Source of the DNA: Rhodobacteraceae bacterium bin131
GTDB lineage: Bacteria > Pseudomonadota > Alphaproteobacteria > Rhodobacterales > Rhodobacteraceae
Direction: 5' to 3'
NCBI GenBank assembly: GCA_002239085.1
Contig: MPNP01000017.1
Location: 1-37,736 of the forward strand
Length of the DNA: 37,736 nucleotides
The position numbers and the translations under genes are program-made. Shown in pieces: positions 16,358 to 25,289 of this stretch (its first letter is position 1; every line of letters starts with the position of its first letter). The notes below the pieces were generated by a model. It saw only the letters and a list, made by a program, of their open reading frames with translations, searched no databases and was not told the origin of the DNA.

Positions 16358-16600
16358 ATGACAGAGCCAGAAAGTCCTCAAGTAAGCCCCTATCCAATCG
16401 ATGTTGAAGAGAAGAAAGCATATTTTTGGTGTGCTTGTGGTAGAAGTAATAATCAACCATTTTGTGATGGAAGCCATAAGGAGACGGAATTTGTACCAGT
16501 GAAATATACTGCCAAAAGAAATCAGACAGTCTTTTTCTGTGGCTGCAAGAGATCCAAATTAGCGCCAATATGTGATGGAAGCCATAAAGCATTGAATTAA
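16358..16600 (+). CDS. Twin CDGSH iron-sulfur domain protein
   Basis: An 80-residue soluble protein with two CDGSH-type 2Fe-2S motifs: CACGRSNNQPFCDGSH (about 24-39) and CGCKRSKLAPICDGSH (about 60-75). Each supplies three Cys and one His. Such tandem mini-proteins are redox or iron-sulfur transfer proteins of unknown precise role. GGAG six bases upstream supports the ATG at 16358; the ATG at 16346 would put this ribosome binding site inside the gene. It is monocistronic and marks the end of the conserved region before mobile-element debris begins. Confidence 0.9.
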   Translation: MTEPESPQVSPYPIDVEEKKAYFWCACGRSNNQPFCDGSHKETEFVPVKYTAKRNQTVFFCGCKRSKLAPICDGSHKALN

Positions 16601-16681
16601 TTCTGACCCGCAACCCTGATTAGGAGATTTAAGAAGATTCTTATGGGTAACAATTATTTATGAATTCCTGATTGTTTTTAT

Positions 16682-17141
16682 TTATAGCATATTTGTTTCT
16701 CCTTGTTTATCAATTGCACAAGAATCCGGAAAGAGCCAATCGCTGCATGTCTTCCAATGCAGGGAGACCACTTGCTGTGTTACCACACTCTGATCCGGTG
16801 CGGTGGCTGACCCGTAAGCCAGCTCCGTGACACCAATCCTACATGCGTGGTCCAGCACTCCGGGAAGCCACACCCATCTATCATTACGGTTCCATTGCTG
16901 GCGAACCCATTCCCCAAGCGGTTGGCATGTCCCGGTTTCCTCCACAACTGCGTCCAGTTGATAGTGGACACTCTTCGTCGCATGGTTGTCAAGAGACCAT
17001 CGCTCCTTCTGGTATCAGACCCTTGGTCGCCAACTGCCACAGGGCTACCAGCAACTTGCGAACCAGTGCAACAATCATCCGGCGGCGATTCCGACCATGC
17101 CCATCCGTGGTTCTCACATAATACCAGAGGGTCAATTGACT
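16682..17141 (-). mobile_element. IS110/IS1111-like remnant: transposase C-terminus and 3' noncoding end
   Basis: A locally GC-rich block in AT-rich surroundings. On the minus strand, coding ends at 16989 with RRRMIVALVRKLLVALWQLATKGLIPEGAM, matching from memory the C-terminus of IS110-family transposases. The catalytic N-terminal RuvC-like part is absent. The next ~300 bp (16682-16988) have no gene-like frame and would correspond to the noncoding end of the element, including a small GTCCA/TGGAC hairpin at 16952-16969. The coding part abuts a different relic (IS1595-like) at about 17085-17150, so one element was cut by, or recombined with, the other. It is not functional. Confidence 0.45.
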
Positions 17142-17149
17142 AGCCCGAA

Positions 17150-17463
17150 CTTCTTGAAAATTAATTGAGGCGTTTGGATATAGACAGCATAAACCCACTT
17201 AAGAATAGGCAACTTAGATTTCTTTATAATGTTTCCTATTCGGACTTAAAACCACTTACGACAGCTGCGACACCTATAATTCATTGTCTTGTGCGTTACA
17301 ATGGTTTGGACATTTCTTCTCATACAATTGGCACACTCTATACCATTTACTCACTTGATATTCTCAACCCACTTTTGGGCTTCCGGGTCAGTGGGAAACA
17401 TTTTTTGTAATTCAAAGAGGATTGAGCCTTTGCGCTGATGTTGGTCTAGTGCTTTTTCAGCCA
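17150..17463 (-). pseudogene. IS1595-family (ISXO2-like) transposase, N-terminal fragment, frameshifted
   Basis: Starting at an ATG at 17463 behind AGGAG, the minus strand encodes 37 residues ending LFELQKMFPTDPEAQKWVEN-x-K, the N-terminal helix of IS1595 transposases. After a stop, other frames continue the family order: MNYRCRSCRKWF (part of the zinc ribbon) and then GNIIKKSKLPILKWVYAVYIQ (start of the region before the DDE domain). At least two frameshifts are needed. Homology stops near 17150, where the IS110-like remnant begins, so the DDE domain is lost. Confidence 0.7.
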
Positions 17464-17641
17464 TTAAATTCTCCTAATTCTTATTTATTGTTTCCATAGT
17501 GACCAAACTAAATCTTTGTATAGAATGTGTACAATACCCATATAAAGTTCATCAAATATAAATGATTGTATTACCGACACCTAAAAGAGGTTGTTTTTGA
17601 TTTAAATTTGGTTTAAATTAGTCAAATAGAGGGAGAATGAT

Positions 17642-18178
17642 ATGTTAGAAATCGCTGCTTTAGTTGTGGGTTTAATATCCAGCCTCTGTATAGTTGTTCT
17701 TGCGATTTTTTCTATTTCAAATTCTCTTTGGAAAATTCCTTCTTGGGCAAAAGGAGTAGAAAAGGACATTGAATATTTAACAAAGAGCATTGATGAATTT
17801 AAAAATGAAACCAACAAAAAATTTGACCGAATCTTTGACCAGTTAACAGCGAAACCAATATTTGAAAGCAAGAGTCCATTTACTTTAAACGAATTAGGTG
17901 AAAAAATCTCTAAAGAGCTAGATGCTGAACAGATAGCTGGAACAATTATTGGAGAATTAGTTGATGGTATGAGAGGCAAAACTCCTTACGAAATTCAAGA
18001 ATTATCTATGAATTTTGTCCAAACACAGTATGTTCCCAATGAATATGATCCCAAAAAGATGCAAGATTGTGCATACAATAACGGCACTGGTATGAATCAG
18101 GTTAAGGATGTTATTGCCATCAAGCTTAGGGATGCCATTTTTGAAGAACTTAGAATCCCAGTTCCCAATAAAGACTAA
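17642..18178 (+). CDS. Membrane-anchored hypothetical protein, paralogue of the gene at 18765
   Basis: A 178-residue protein with an N-terminal membrane helix (about 4-29), a coiled-coil-like linker (KDIEYLTKSIDEFKNETNKKFDRIFDQL) and a soluble C-terminal domain from about residue 79 (SPFTLNELGEKISKELDAEQIA, then YEIQELSMNFVQ, then QDCAYNNGTGMNQVKDVIAIKLRDAI). GGGAG precedes the ATG. The convergent gene at 18765-19277 has the same architecture and similar C-terminal sequence. The C-terminal domain resembles one I recall in many uncharacterised bacterial proteins; its role is unknown. The neighbouring restriction-modification pair suggests an accessory or defence setting. Confidence 0.75.
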   Translation: MLEIAALVVGLISSLCIVVLAIFSISNSLWKIPSWAKGVEKDIEYLTKSIDEFKNETNKKFDRIFDQLTAKPIFESKSPFTLNELGEKISKELDAEQIAGTIIGELVDGMRGKTPYEIQELSMNFVQTQYVPNEYDPKKMQDCAYNNGTGMNQVKDVIAIKLRDAIFEELRIPVPNKD

Positions 18179-18764
18179 TCACAAACAATAAAGGTGGTAA
18201 ATTCCGCCATTTCTTCCCCATCGGGGGCTGTAAAAAGTTGGTCACTTAAGTAAATAATTCTCATATTTAAGGTCAATTCTCATATTTGGTAATATTTCTT
18301 CCTGATTTGTATTTGCGTAAGATTATGCCTCTCTTATTTTAGGTTAAATCCGGCCTTTTTCGTACCCAGCACCACAATTGTTCCCCGTAGTAATTCTGAC
18401 ACATACATCTCTCCCGTTCCGATTGAACTGTAACCTTTTAATGGTGTGATTAGCGCACGGAATTGCCGTTTTTACAAGCAATCTAACGAGATTTATATTT
18501 TTTTATTGCTGGTCAGTGACCGACAATCGAAAATAGACGAATTCGTTCTAGAAAGAAAAGGGTTAACGAGTGAGGTATCAAACAAATTGAACTGGCTATC
18601 AGGCAGGGAGGGTCAATAATACAGATTGGGAATTTTTGTAATGACAAAGAGGAAATTGATAATAGTATTGGTCACTATTAAGATCAATCTCTAGCGTCGG
18701 CGATTATTTTTATTAAAGGAAATTATTAAGATGACGGTGTTTAAGGGCAGTCGAAATCGTACTT
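18179..18764. other. Noncoding gap between convergent paralogues (586 bp)
   Basis: No gene is supported. It contains a direct repeat of ATTCTCATATTT (near 18257 and 18283) and a T-rich stretch near 18499. AT-rich, with no recognisable mobile-element homology. Confidence 0.5.
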
Positions 18765-19277
18765 TTAGTTATTAGGGATTATTCTTCCTGTTTTTTTCAG
18801 TAAGATGTCTCTCAATAAAATTGCAACAACATCCTTCACATCTTTCATTGAGATATCATTGTTGTATGCACTTTCTTGCATTTCTATTAAATCTTGTTTC
18901 TCGGGTTCATATTTTCCATGAACAAACCTAAAACTTAACTCCTGTATTTCGTAATTAGTATCAAGCACTCTTGCTTTGTCAAACAAGCTCTCCGATAATT
19001 GTTCAGCAATTTTATTACCGTTGAATTTTTCTAATACTTTTTTTCCTAATTCATTTAATTCGTATGGACTTTTCCGTTCAATTGTTTTGCCTTCAAAGCG
19101 TATATTGAGACTAAGTATATCGTGCGAAATTTTTTCAAGTTGCTTTGAAACCTTGTTCATAAATGCTTTGAAATCTTTTCTATCGTGATTTACATTTGCA
19201 CACCAAGTTGCAATGCTCCATAACAAGCCCCCTACAGCCAATAATGCAGCGATGACTCCTATCCATTCAAAACTCAT
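18765..19277 (-). CDS. Membrane-anchored hypothetical protein, paralogue of the gene at 17642
   Basis: A 170-residue protein with an N-terminal membrane segment (about 5-27), a helical linker (KAFMNKVSKQLEKISHDIL) and a C-terminal domain with SPYELNELGKKVLEKFNGNKIAEQL, YEIQELSFRFVHGKYEP and QESAYNNDISMKDVKDVVAILLRDIL. These three blocks match the convergent gene at 17642 in order and spacing, while the membrane and linker parts are diverged. AGGAGG lies just before the ATG. It may act at the membrane together with its paralogue; function unknown. Confidence 0.75.
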   Translation of the reverse strand: MSFEWIGVIAALLAVGGLLWSIATWCANVNHDRKDFKAFMNKVSKQLEKISHDILSLNIRFEGKTIERKSPYELNELGKKVLEKFNGNKIAEQLSESLFDKARVLDTNYEIQELSFRFVHGKYEPEKQDLIEMQESAYNNDISMKDVKDVVAILLRDILLKKTGRIIPNN

Positions 19278-19639
19278 AATGTCCTCCTATCAAATTAGAT
19301 TGTATCACTATTTCAATTAAATGGATTAATAAAAATCGCTTTAATTTAATAACTTGAATTATTATCCAAACCTTAAGGGTATGAATAAACTGGGGCTTCT
19401 ATATACTTGGCATCACTCTTGTTCAAAACAATATTTTTACATTAAAATATTAGAAGTTTGTTTGAATTAAAGATTTGGGTTAGAACTTCTGCATCTTTAA
19501 TTTTAATATTATTTATCTGTTAATATTGTACACTATTCATAAAGGTTTGTGAACTAAATTATTTAATCCCTAACTATAGCCCGATCTGAAGCTGCCTCGG
19601 AAGGTTATTAAAGGCTAATTTGAAAATGGAGGAGGGTGG
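19278..19639. other. AT-rich gap upstream of the restriction-modification operon (362 bp)
   Basis: No gene or repeat seen. Very AT-rich; it must hold divergent promoters for the membrane protein (minus) and the methyltransferase (plus), but no unambiguous -35/-10 pair was identified. Confidence 0.4.
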
Positions 19640-20461
19640 TTGTCTCAATTTGATTCTCTGGTTGAGTTTGTTGTCAGAAACAGAAATGGTAATGCACTGA
19701 AACTCATTCCCTATATTGGCTGCAAAGCAGGGTTTCATGACATATTTGACGAGATTATCCCGGACGATTTGAATGGCCAAATTTATGATGTGTTCGGGGG
19801 AGGTGGCTCATTTTCATTCTATGCATGCCAGCGTTTTGGCTCTCATCGCGTGTGCTATAACGACAATAATCCCGTTCTCGTCAATCTAATTAGATGTCTC
19901 CAGACTGACCCCACTGGCTTGTGGGAAATTTACAATGAGCACTATCTATGCTCATCAACAGAGCATTATTACGAAGTTCGTACAGCCAATATCGGTGAAG
20001 GGGTAAGGGGGGCAGGAAATTTTCTTTACCTTGCTAAAAATGCCTTCTCTGGAAAAATAAGATTCAACGCTCAAGGTCGATTCAACTCCCCCATCAGGAA
20101 GGGCAGTTCATGCCCTAGATTAGAGCTGGATTCATTGGTGGCACTGAGTTCGATAATTGCCGAGATGACGCTGACCAACCAAGATTACACCGAATTTTCT
20201 TCATTGCGGGATGCACTGATTTATCTTGATCCGCCTTACTTTAATAATACCAATGGGCATTATAATTCGGTGCTTGACCTCGCTGTGTTCAATGGCTTTC
20301 TCAGAGACATTGAGCAGGTAAACAAAGTAATTCTCTCTGAACAGAACCCGCCAGAAATTTTTGAGTTGCCTACCGCCTATACGGTCCACCGAGTCACATT
20401 AAAAAGGTCATTGCAATATGTAACGCAAAGACAAAGCCAGGAAATCATCGCATTGAATTAA
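19640..20461 (+). CDS. DNA adenine methyltransferase, D12 class (type II modification subunit)
   Basis: A 273-residue N6-adenine methyltransferase of the alpha (Dam/D12) class. Motif X is KLIPYIGCKAGFHDIF (21-36), motif I for SAM is YDVFGGGGSFSF (49-60), the D12 NAFSGKIRFNAQGRFNSP segment is at 134-151, and catalytic DPPY is at 197-200. The start is probably the TTG at 19640 behind GGAGG; the nearby ATG at 19626 is out of frame. The partner endonuclease gene follows after 13 bp, making this a type II modification enzyme that protects host DNA. D12 enzymes often recognise GATC-, CATG- or GATATC-type sites, but the target here cannot be read. Confidence 0.88.
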   Translation: MSQFDSLVEFVVRNRNGNALKLIPYIGCKAGFHDIFDEIIPDDLNGQIYDVFGGGGSFSFYACQRFGSHRVCYNDNNPVLVNLIRCLQTDPTGLWEIYNEHYLCSSTEHYYEVRTANIGEGVRGAGNFLYLAKNAFSGKIRFNAQGRFNSPIRKGSSCPRLELDSLVALSSIIAEMTLTNQDYTEFSSLRDALIYLDPPYFNNTNGHYNSVLDLAVFNGFLRDIEQVNKVILSEQNPPEIFELPTAYTVHRVTLKRSLQYVTQRQSQEIIALN

Positions 20462-20474
20462 TGCGGCTGAAAAC

Positions 20475-21215
20475 ATGATGAATAGAAATGCTCATGAAGG
20501 CACCAAAGGTGAACAAATTGTTGCGTTGGAGATTAAGAATAATTCAAAAGCAGCTCGGGCTATTGTCCAAGCTCTTACTGGAGAAATCCCTGATGGCAAT
20601 TTGCAAGCAAAGGCAGAGATCGTTGGTCATTTGGGTGGAAAAACGGATGTATTAATCGAAACTTCCAGTGGACACAAATTTAAGGTCAGTGTCAAATCTT
20701 ATCGCGGAACGGGCTTTAACCAAGTCACCCGGTTGTCAATTGATGCATTTGCCAAGCAATTTAGCCTGCCAGGCAGAATAACGACTCTGTTGAAAGAGCT
20801 AACCCTGAAGAAAGCCGGAAGTCCAAACAGGAGGCATCCTTGGATTTCCAAAAATCACGCCAGCAGGATTATAGCTGGATTCAAACCAAAGGCATTGGCG
20901 ATTATTCAATTCAGCCTTCTAGGGCATGATTGTCCAGAACTTTTGGTACTCCATAACTGGAATAGGCGTGAAATTCGGATTTATAATATGACTGAAGTAC
21001 TTGAGCAACTCAAGCAATTAATTGACATAAAGGTAACTCCTCAAGGCGTTCTAAAACTGAATGAGTACTTCTCGATACAGAAGAAGGGTGGCAACGGGAA
21101 GTACATCGGATACCCTAAGAATGACTTACGACACGGTGGCAACAATATTCAGGTTAAAATGAAGACTGAAAAAATCTCTGCTCTAGCAACGCCAATATCA
21201 ACCTTGATTTATTAA
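20475..21215 (+). CDS. Putative type II restriction endonuclease (PD-(D/E)xK-like)
   Basis: A 246-residue protein directly after the D12 methyltransferase. The probable nuclease core is at residues 13-75: Glu13 (EGTKGEQ), Asp58 in GGKTDVLIE and Lys74 in FKVSVKSYRGTG. This fits the PD-(D/E)xK layout of E, D, then x-x-K on the next strand, with Ser72 in place of the usual acidic residue, a variant I recall in some restriction enzymes. It has no membrane or signal segment. Two Met codons (20475, 20478) are equally good starts. Identification rests on the motif and on gene order; the recognition site is unknown. It appears intact. Confidence 0.68.
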   Translation: MMNRNAHEGTKGEQIVALEIKNNSKAARAIVQALTGEIPDGNLQAKAEIVGHLGGKTDVLIETSSGHKFKVSVKSYRGTGFNQVTRLSIDAFAKQFSLPGRITTLLKELTLKKAGSPNRRHPWISKNHASRIIAGFKPKALAIIQFSLLGHDCPELLVLHNWNRREIRIYNMTEVLEQLKQLIDIKVTPQGVLKLNEYFSIQKKGGNGKYIGYPKNDLRHGGNNIQVKMKTEKISALATPISTLIY

Positions 21216-21306
21216 ACTCGCTTTAAACCCTAAATGACGGTGTTGTGGAATGCTAACCCTGAGTAAAGTCATGGATTGGTAGGCAAAACAACTTATTTCA
21301 AGGGTT

Positions 21307-23270
21307 AAAATGAACTTCATACAACACTATTAATCCATAAAGGACGACCTCAATTGGCTAAACGTGTAAAATCAATCTCTTGTTCTGATGATTTGTGCAT
21401 ATTTGTAATATGAGTAACTATTAGTACTCTCCCCATTGTAATAGTAGAGTATACTTTAGCATTAATTTCGTCTCCCATTTGTTGGATAACAGATATGGCC
21501 TATAACATTGAAACCATCTATAACCAAAACGGAGCCAAAGCGGTTCTCTTGCGCCACGCAAAGCGTGATGGCAAAAAAATTCGAAAAAAAACCATCCTCA
21601 AAGGGGGTGTCGCTATATCCAATGTTGATGACCGCATCAATATCCAGCGCTCACTTCCTCATGGTCATGTCTTGGCTGCGCTTGGCACTGCTCGTAATCT
21701 TGGATTGGAAAAAATACTCTACCCTACTTCAAATCGTCAACGCTCCCTTGCTCTGGCCGCCGTTATTACTCGTCTCCTCGCCCCTGCATCAAAAATCGCT
21801 ATTGCCCACAGATTGTCAGAAGCAACTGCAACCAGCAGTATTGGTTCACTCCTCAAACTTGGAAACGTCTCCAAGGCTGAAATGCACAATACCCTAGATT
21901 GGCTACTCAAACGACAACCCCACATTGAAAAAGCGCTCTCCCAACGGCATCTCAATGCCGATACTCTGTTCTTATATGACTTCTCCAGTAGCGGTCTAGA
22001 AAGTTACATGAATCCCTCGGTATTTAGTATTAACAAATTGGAAAAGAGAAAAAGTAAGCAGCAACTTCTCCTCGCACTATTATGTACTGCCGAAGGATGC
22101 CCGGTAGCAGTTAAAGTGTTTGTGAACAATACGGGAGAACCGGACACAATGATTACACAGATTAATAATGTCCTTACCCGGTACGATATCAAAAACATTG
22201 CTCTGATGGTTGGTCGAGGCATGGTCACTTCAGCCCGGATGAAAGCCGACATCAAACCTGCGACAATCAACTTGCTCAGTGTCTTGAAAACCACCTCCCT
22301 CCGCAAAATGGTAGGCAAGCAACCCAAACGAGCCACCTCCCTCATCCCTGATGATATGATACCTGACACGGTTCTGGAAGTCACCAGTCCTGACTTTCCT
22401 GGCGAGCGGCTCATGGTTTGTAATAATCCACGGCTTCAGGAGGAACACAAGCAAGACCGCAAAGCATTTTTGCAGTCAACCGAGTATACACTCGCAACGA
22501 TTGAACGTTCAGTCGTGGCAGGAACGCTCAGGGGTGCTGACAAAATCGTTCATCGGTTGGAACTAGAAGTCAACCGACGCAAGGTGGAAAAGTATTTTTT
22601 TATCGCCATTACGGACTCTACCTTTACTTGGGAACGACGCCAACAGAAGATTGATAATGAGAGCCAAATGGATGGCATTTATGCCATTCGAACTAACCTA
22701 ACGTCGACAGACACCACGGATGAAAACAGTTCGGCTTTTCAATCCTTAGCCAATGCAGAACGGACTTTTCGAACCATAAAATCAGATGTTCCATTCAAAC
22801 AGTTCAATGTGAAAACCAATAAACATGTTCGTGGCTATGTATTCTTATGTATGTTGGCTTATTATATTGAGTGGCATATGCGACACAAACTTGCCCCCAT
22901 TTTGTTTCAGGACGATAAATTTATGGATGCCCAAGAGGAGATGGTTAGGAGTGATGTCTCACTCAGTGCTCAGAAGAAAACAGCAAGCAAGAGGATTGAG
23001 GAGGGAGTGCCATTTCACAGTTTCCAGACGCTACTTGATGATTTGTCTTTGATTGTTTTGCATGCGGTTCAGTTGTCGAATAATGAAGAGTGTAAATCAA
23101 TGACAACCCAGCCGACGGAACTCCAGAGTAGGGCATTTCAACTATTGGACGTGAGCCTGAATTAGAGCGTTCCAATAATTGGCTCAGCAGAATATCACAT
23201 CAAATAGTTCCTGTATCCTACCTCCACCGAAAACATTATATCTTCTCATTTTAGTTGTGAAGTTCATTTT
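21307..23270 (+). mobile_element. IS1634-like insertion sequence with 13-bp terminal inverted repeats
   Basis: AAAATGAACTTCA at 21307-21319 is exactly inverted at 23258-23270, flanking a transposase gene; similarity continues weakly inwards (ACAAC at both ends). The resulting length of 1964 bp is normal for the IS1634 group of the IS4 superfamily. No matching target duplication is seen outside (GGGTT left, GTAGT right), so the insertion is old or the flanks rearranged. It lies just downstream of the restriction-modification pair. Confidence 0.6.
21495..23165 (+). CDS. IS1634-family DDE transposase, full length but lacking the second catalytic Asp
   Basis: A 556-residue IS4-superfamily transposase. 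Order of landmarks: N-terminal LPHGHVLAALGTARNLGL, first catalytic Asp in LFLYDFSSSGLES, CTAEGCPVAVKVF, then MVGRGMVTSARM where the family normally has GDRGM, then the YREK-type Glu in QSLANAERTFRTIK, and the C-terminal VFLCMLAYYIEWHMRHKLAPIL. One codon, the second catalytic Asp, is missing between 22214 and 22215. Other usually constant patches (after the first Asp and after the Glu) are also altered. The frame is open end to end, yet the enzyme is predicted to be inactive. Confidence 0.85.
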   Translation: MAYNIETIYNQNGAKAVLLRHAKRDGKKIRKKTILKGGVAISNVDDRINIQRSLPHGHVLAALGTARNLGLEKILYPTSNRQRSLALAAVITRLLAPASKIAIAHRLSEATATSSIGSLLKLGNVSKAEMHNTLDWLLKRQPHIEKALSQRHLNADTLFLYDFSSSGLESYMNPSVFSINKLEKRKSKQQLLLALLCTAEGCPVAVKVFVNNTGEPDTMITQINNVLTRYDIKNIALMVGRGMVTSARMKADIKPATINLLSVLKTTSLRKMVGKQPKRATSLIPDDMIPDTVLEVTSPDFPGERLMVCNNPRLQEEHKQDRKAFLQSTEYTLATIERSVVAGTLRGADKIVHRLELEVNRRKVEKYFFIAITDSTFTWERRQQKIDNESQMDGIYAIRTNLTSTDTTDENSSAFQSLANAERTFRTIKSDVPFKQFNVKTNKHVRGYVFLCMLAYYIEWHMRHKLAPILFQDDKFMDAQEEMVRSDVSLSAQKKTASKRIEEGVPFHSFQTLLDDLSLIVLHAVQLSNNEECKSMTTQPTELQSRAFQLLDVSLN

Positions 23271-23890
23271 GTAGTACGCATCCAACAGTAAGAAGGCGCA
23301 ATACATTCTCGATTCGATTGGCAGCTAAATTTTTCCATGCCAATGTTGCCTCATTTATCCTTCCCATTTTCTTTTTATATATATTTATAAGTATATCTGT
23401 TCTTGTCAGTTTTGATATTTATCTAGAGTCAGACCGAGAAGCGTAATAATTGCTCATCAACTCCTTTTAACAATGGCTTTTCTTAAGTGAAGCACGAATT
23501 CATGATGGGTTCTAAAAATTTGATTCACGCTAAAACTAAAGGCTGAACTTAGCACAATGCAACCATTCTTTTAGTGATACGGCAATATGACATTTGACTC
23601 AACCACTCCCCTTAATTGGTGATTTTGATATGGAAGATCTTGAAGCAGGATACCAAATCCATGACATTACTCCTTCGTTGAAGTTTGTTTGTGTTTGTGT
23701 TGGTCTTGAGGTATGATTCAGATAAGTCTTTTGTCTGACATGATACTAATTCAATGCAAAAATGTTGACCTAATCAATAATTAAGTCAAAAATGTATAAA
23801 TTATAAGTATAATTGTATTAGAATTTTAGGTTTAATGTCCTTACTGTCCTAGTTCACTAGATGTAACTACTAATTTAATGGGAGAATAAA
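23271..23890. other. Gap upstream of the polyol operon, with its probable promoter region
   Basis: No gene. The final 130 bp are AT-rich with overlapping -10-like strings (TATAAA 23795, TATAAG 23802, TATAAT 23808) and a TTGACC at 23765-23770; spacing to any one of them is not ideal, so the polyol operon promoter probably lies here but may depend on the AraC-type activator. A short frame around 23618-23712 looks like decayed coding sequence but no family was recognised. Confidence 0.4.
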
Positions 23891-25198
23891 ATGAATCGGT
23901 TTATTAAATCGGCCGTTGGTTCAATTCTTATTGCTGGAATTGCCACCTTCGCCAATGCTGGTGAATTGACCATTGCCACAGTGAACAATGGTCATATGAT
24001 TGAAATGCAGAAGCTGACACCAGAATTTGAGGCCGCTCATCCAGGCACCACACTTAACTGGGTGGTTTTGGAAGAGGGCATCCTTCGTTCACGAGTGACG
24101 ACTGACATCTCAACAAAAGGTGGACAGTTTGATGTCATGACAATTGGCATGTACGAAGCTCCAATTTGGGGTAAGAATAATTGGCTTGTTCCTTTGCAAT
24201 TCGGTGCAGATTATGATGTGAATGACATTCTGCCGGCCATGCGTAATGGGTTGAGCTATGATGGAAACCTCTATGCCGCTCCGTTCTACGGTGAAAGCTC
24301 AATGATTATGTATCGTAAGGATCTCGTTGAGGCTGCCGGAATGACCATTATGGATAATCCTACTTGGGATCATATTCGTGATGTGGCCGCCGCAGTCACT
24401 GATAAAGAAAACGGAATCTATGGTATTTGCCTCAGAGGTAAACCTGGGTGGGGTGATAACATGGCGTTTATTACAACCATGGCTAATAGCTTTGGTGCCC
24501 AATGGTTCAATACGGATTGGACTCCTGCATTGGACAGCCAAGCTTGGAATGATGCGGTCAATTTCTACGTTGACCTCTTGACCAATTATGGCCCTCCAGG
24601 TTCCGAAGCTAATTCCTTCAACGAAATCCTTGCCCTCATGAATGAAGGAAAGTGTGGTATGTGGATTGATGCCACCATCGCAGCGTCTTTCGTAACTGAT
24701 CCAAGTCAATCGAAGGTTGCTGATATGATGGCTTTTGCACAATCGCCTTACAAAGCGACAACAAAGGGTGCTAATTGGCTGTGGGCTTGGGCACTCGCTA
24801 TTCCGGCTGGTACGAAACAGCAAGATGAAGCTCAGGCATTTATTGAATGGGCAACCTCTAAGGCTTACATTGAACTCGTGGCTTCAAAAAATGGCTGGGG
24901 AAGTGTCCCAACGGGTACAAGGCAGTCAACCTATGACAATCAAATGTTTCGTGATGCGGCAACATTTGATGAAGCCGAGTTGAAAGCCATTTTGTCGGCT
25001 AATCCAGAGGATTCAACGCTTAATCCTTCACCTTATGTTGGTGTTCAGTTTGCTGCAATTCCCGAGTTCCAAGCTATTGGTGTCGCCGTAGGACAGCAAA
25101 TGACAGCAGCTCTTGCCGGTCAAATCTCAGTTGAAGAAGCCCTTGCCAACTCGCAAGAAGCCGCCGACCGAGAAATGCGTAAGGCTGGCTATTACTAA
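23891..25198 (+). CDS. smoE: Polyol ABC transporter substrate-binding protein (SmoE-like)
   Basis: A 435-residue periplasmic binding protein of the extracellular solute-binding family 1. A signal peptide covers about residues 1-24 (hydrophobic core GSILIAGIATFANA), with cleavage expected after ANAG or ANA. The mature part starts ELTIATVNN and contains FDVMTIGMYEAPIWGKNNWLVPL and APFYGESSMIMYRKDL, like sorbitol/mannitol-binding SmoE. It delivers a polyol to the SmoF/SmoG permease. GGGAG precedes the ATG. A terminator-like hairpin follows, as expected for an abundant binding protein. The exact polyol cannot be told from sequence. Confidence 0.88.
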   Translation: MNRFIKSAVGSILIAGIATFANAGELTIATVNNGHMIEMQKLTPEFEAAHPGTTLNWVVLEEGILRSRVTTDISTKGGQFDVMTIGMYEAPIWGKNNWLVPLQFGADYDVNDILPAMRNGLSYDGNLYAAPFYGESSMIMYRKDLVEAAGMTIMDNPTWDHIRDVAAAVTDKENGIYGICLRGKPGWGDNMAFITTMANSFGAQWFNTDWTPALDSQAWNDAVNFYVDLLTNYGPPGSEANSFNEILALMNEGKCGMWIDATIAASFVTDPSQSKVADMMAFAQSPYKATTKGANWLWAWALAIPAGTKQQDEAQAFIEWATSKAYIELVASKNGWGSVPTGTRQSTYDNQMFRDAATFDEAELKAILSANPEDSTLNPSPYVGVQFAAIPEFQAIGVAVGQQMTAALAGQISVEEALANSQEAADREMRKAGYY

Positions 25199-25232
25199 GG
25201 TGCTGAATTAATCTTAAGTACATAATAATATT

Positions 25233-25262
25233 GATCCCAGGACATTTGTTCTGGGATCGTTT
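25233..25262 (+). terminator. Intercistronic hairpin between binding protein and permease genes
   Basis: GATCCCAGGAC and GTTCTGGGATC form an 11-bp stem (one G-U pair) with a short loop, followed by GTTTTGG. It likely acts as a partial terminator or an mRNA stabiliser, keeping binding-protein expression above that of the permeases. Confidence 0.65.
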
Positions 25263-25289
25263 TGGTTCACAGTACTAACAAGACGCATA

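Noticed and set aside
16682-17121. Several 80-100 codon frames on both strands in the GC-rich block
   Set aside because: Open frames are expected by chance in GC-rich DNA within an AT-rich genome; the only family-like match is the IS110-type C-terminus at 16989-17090.
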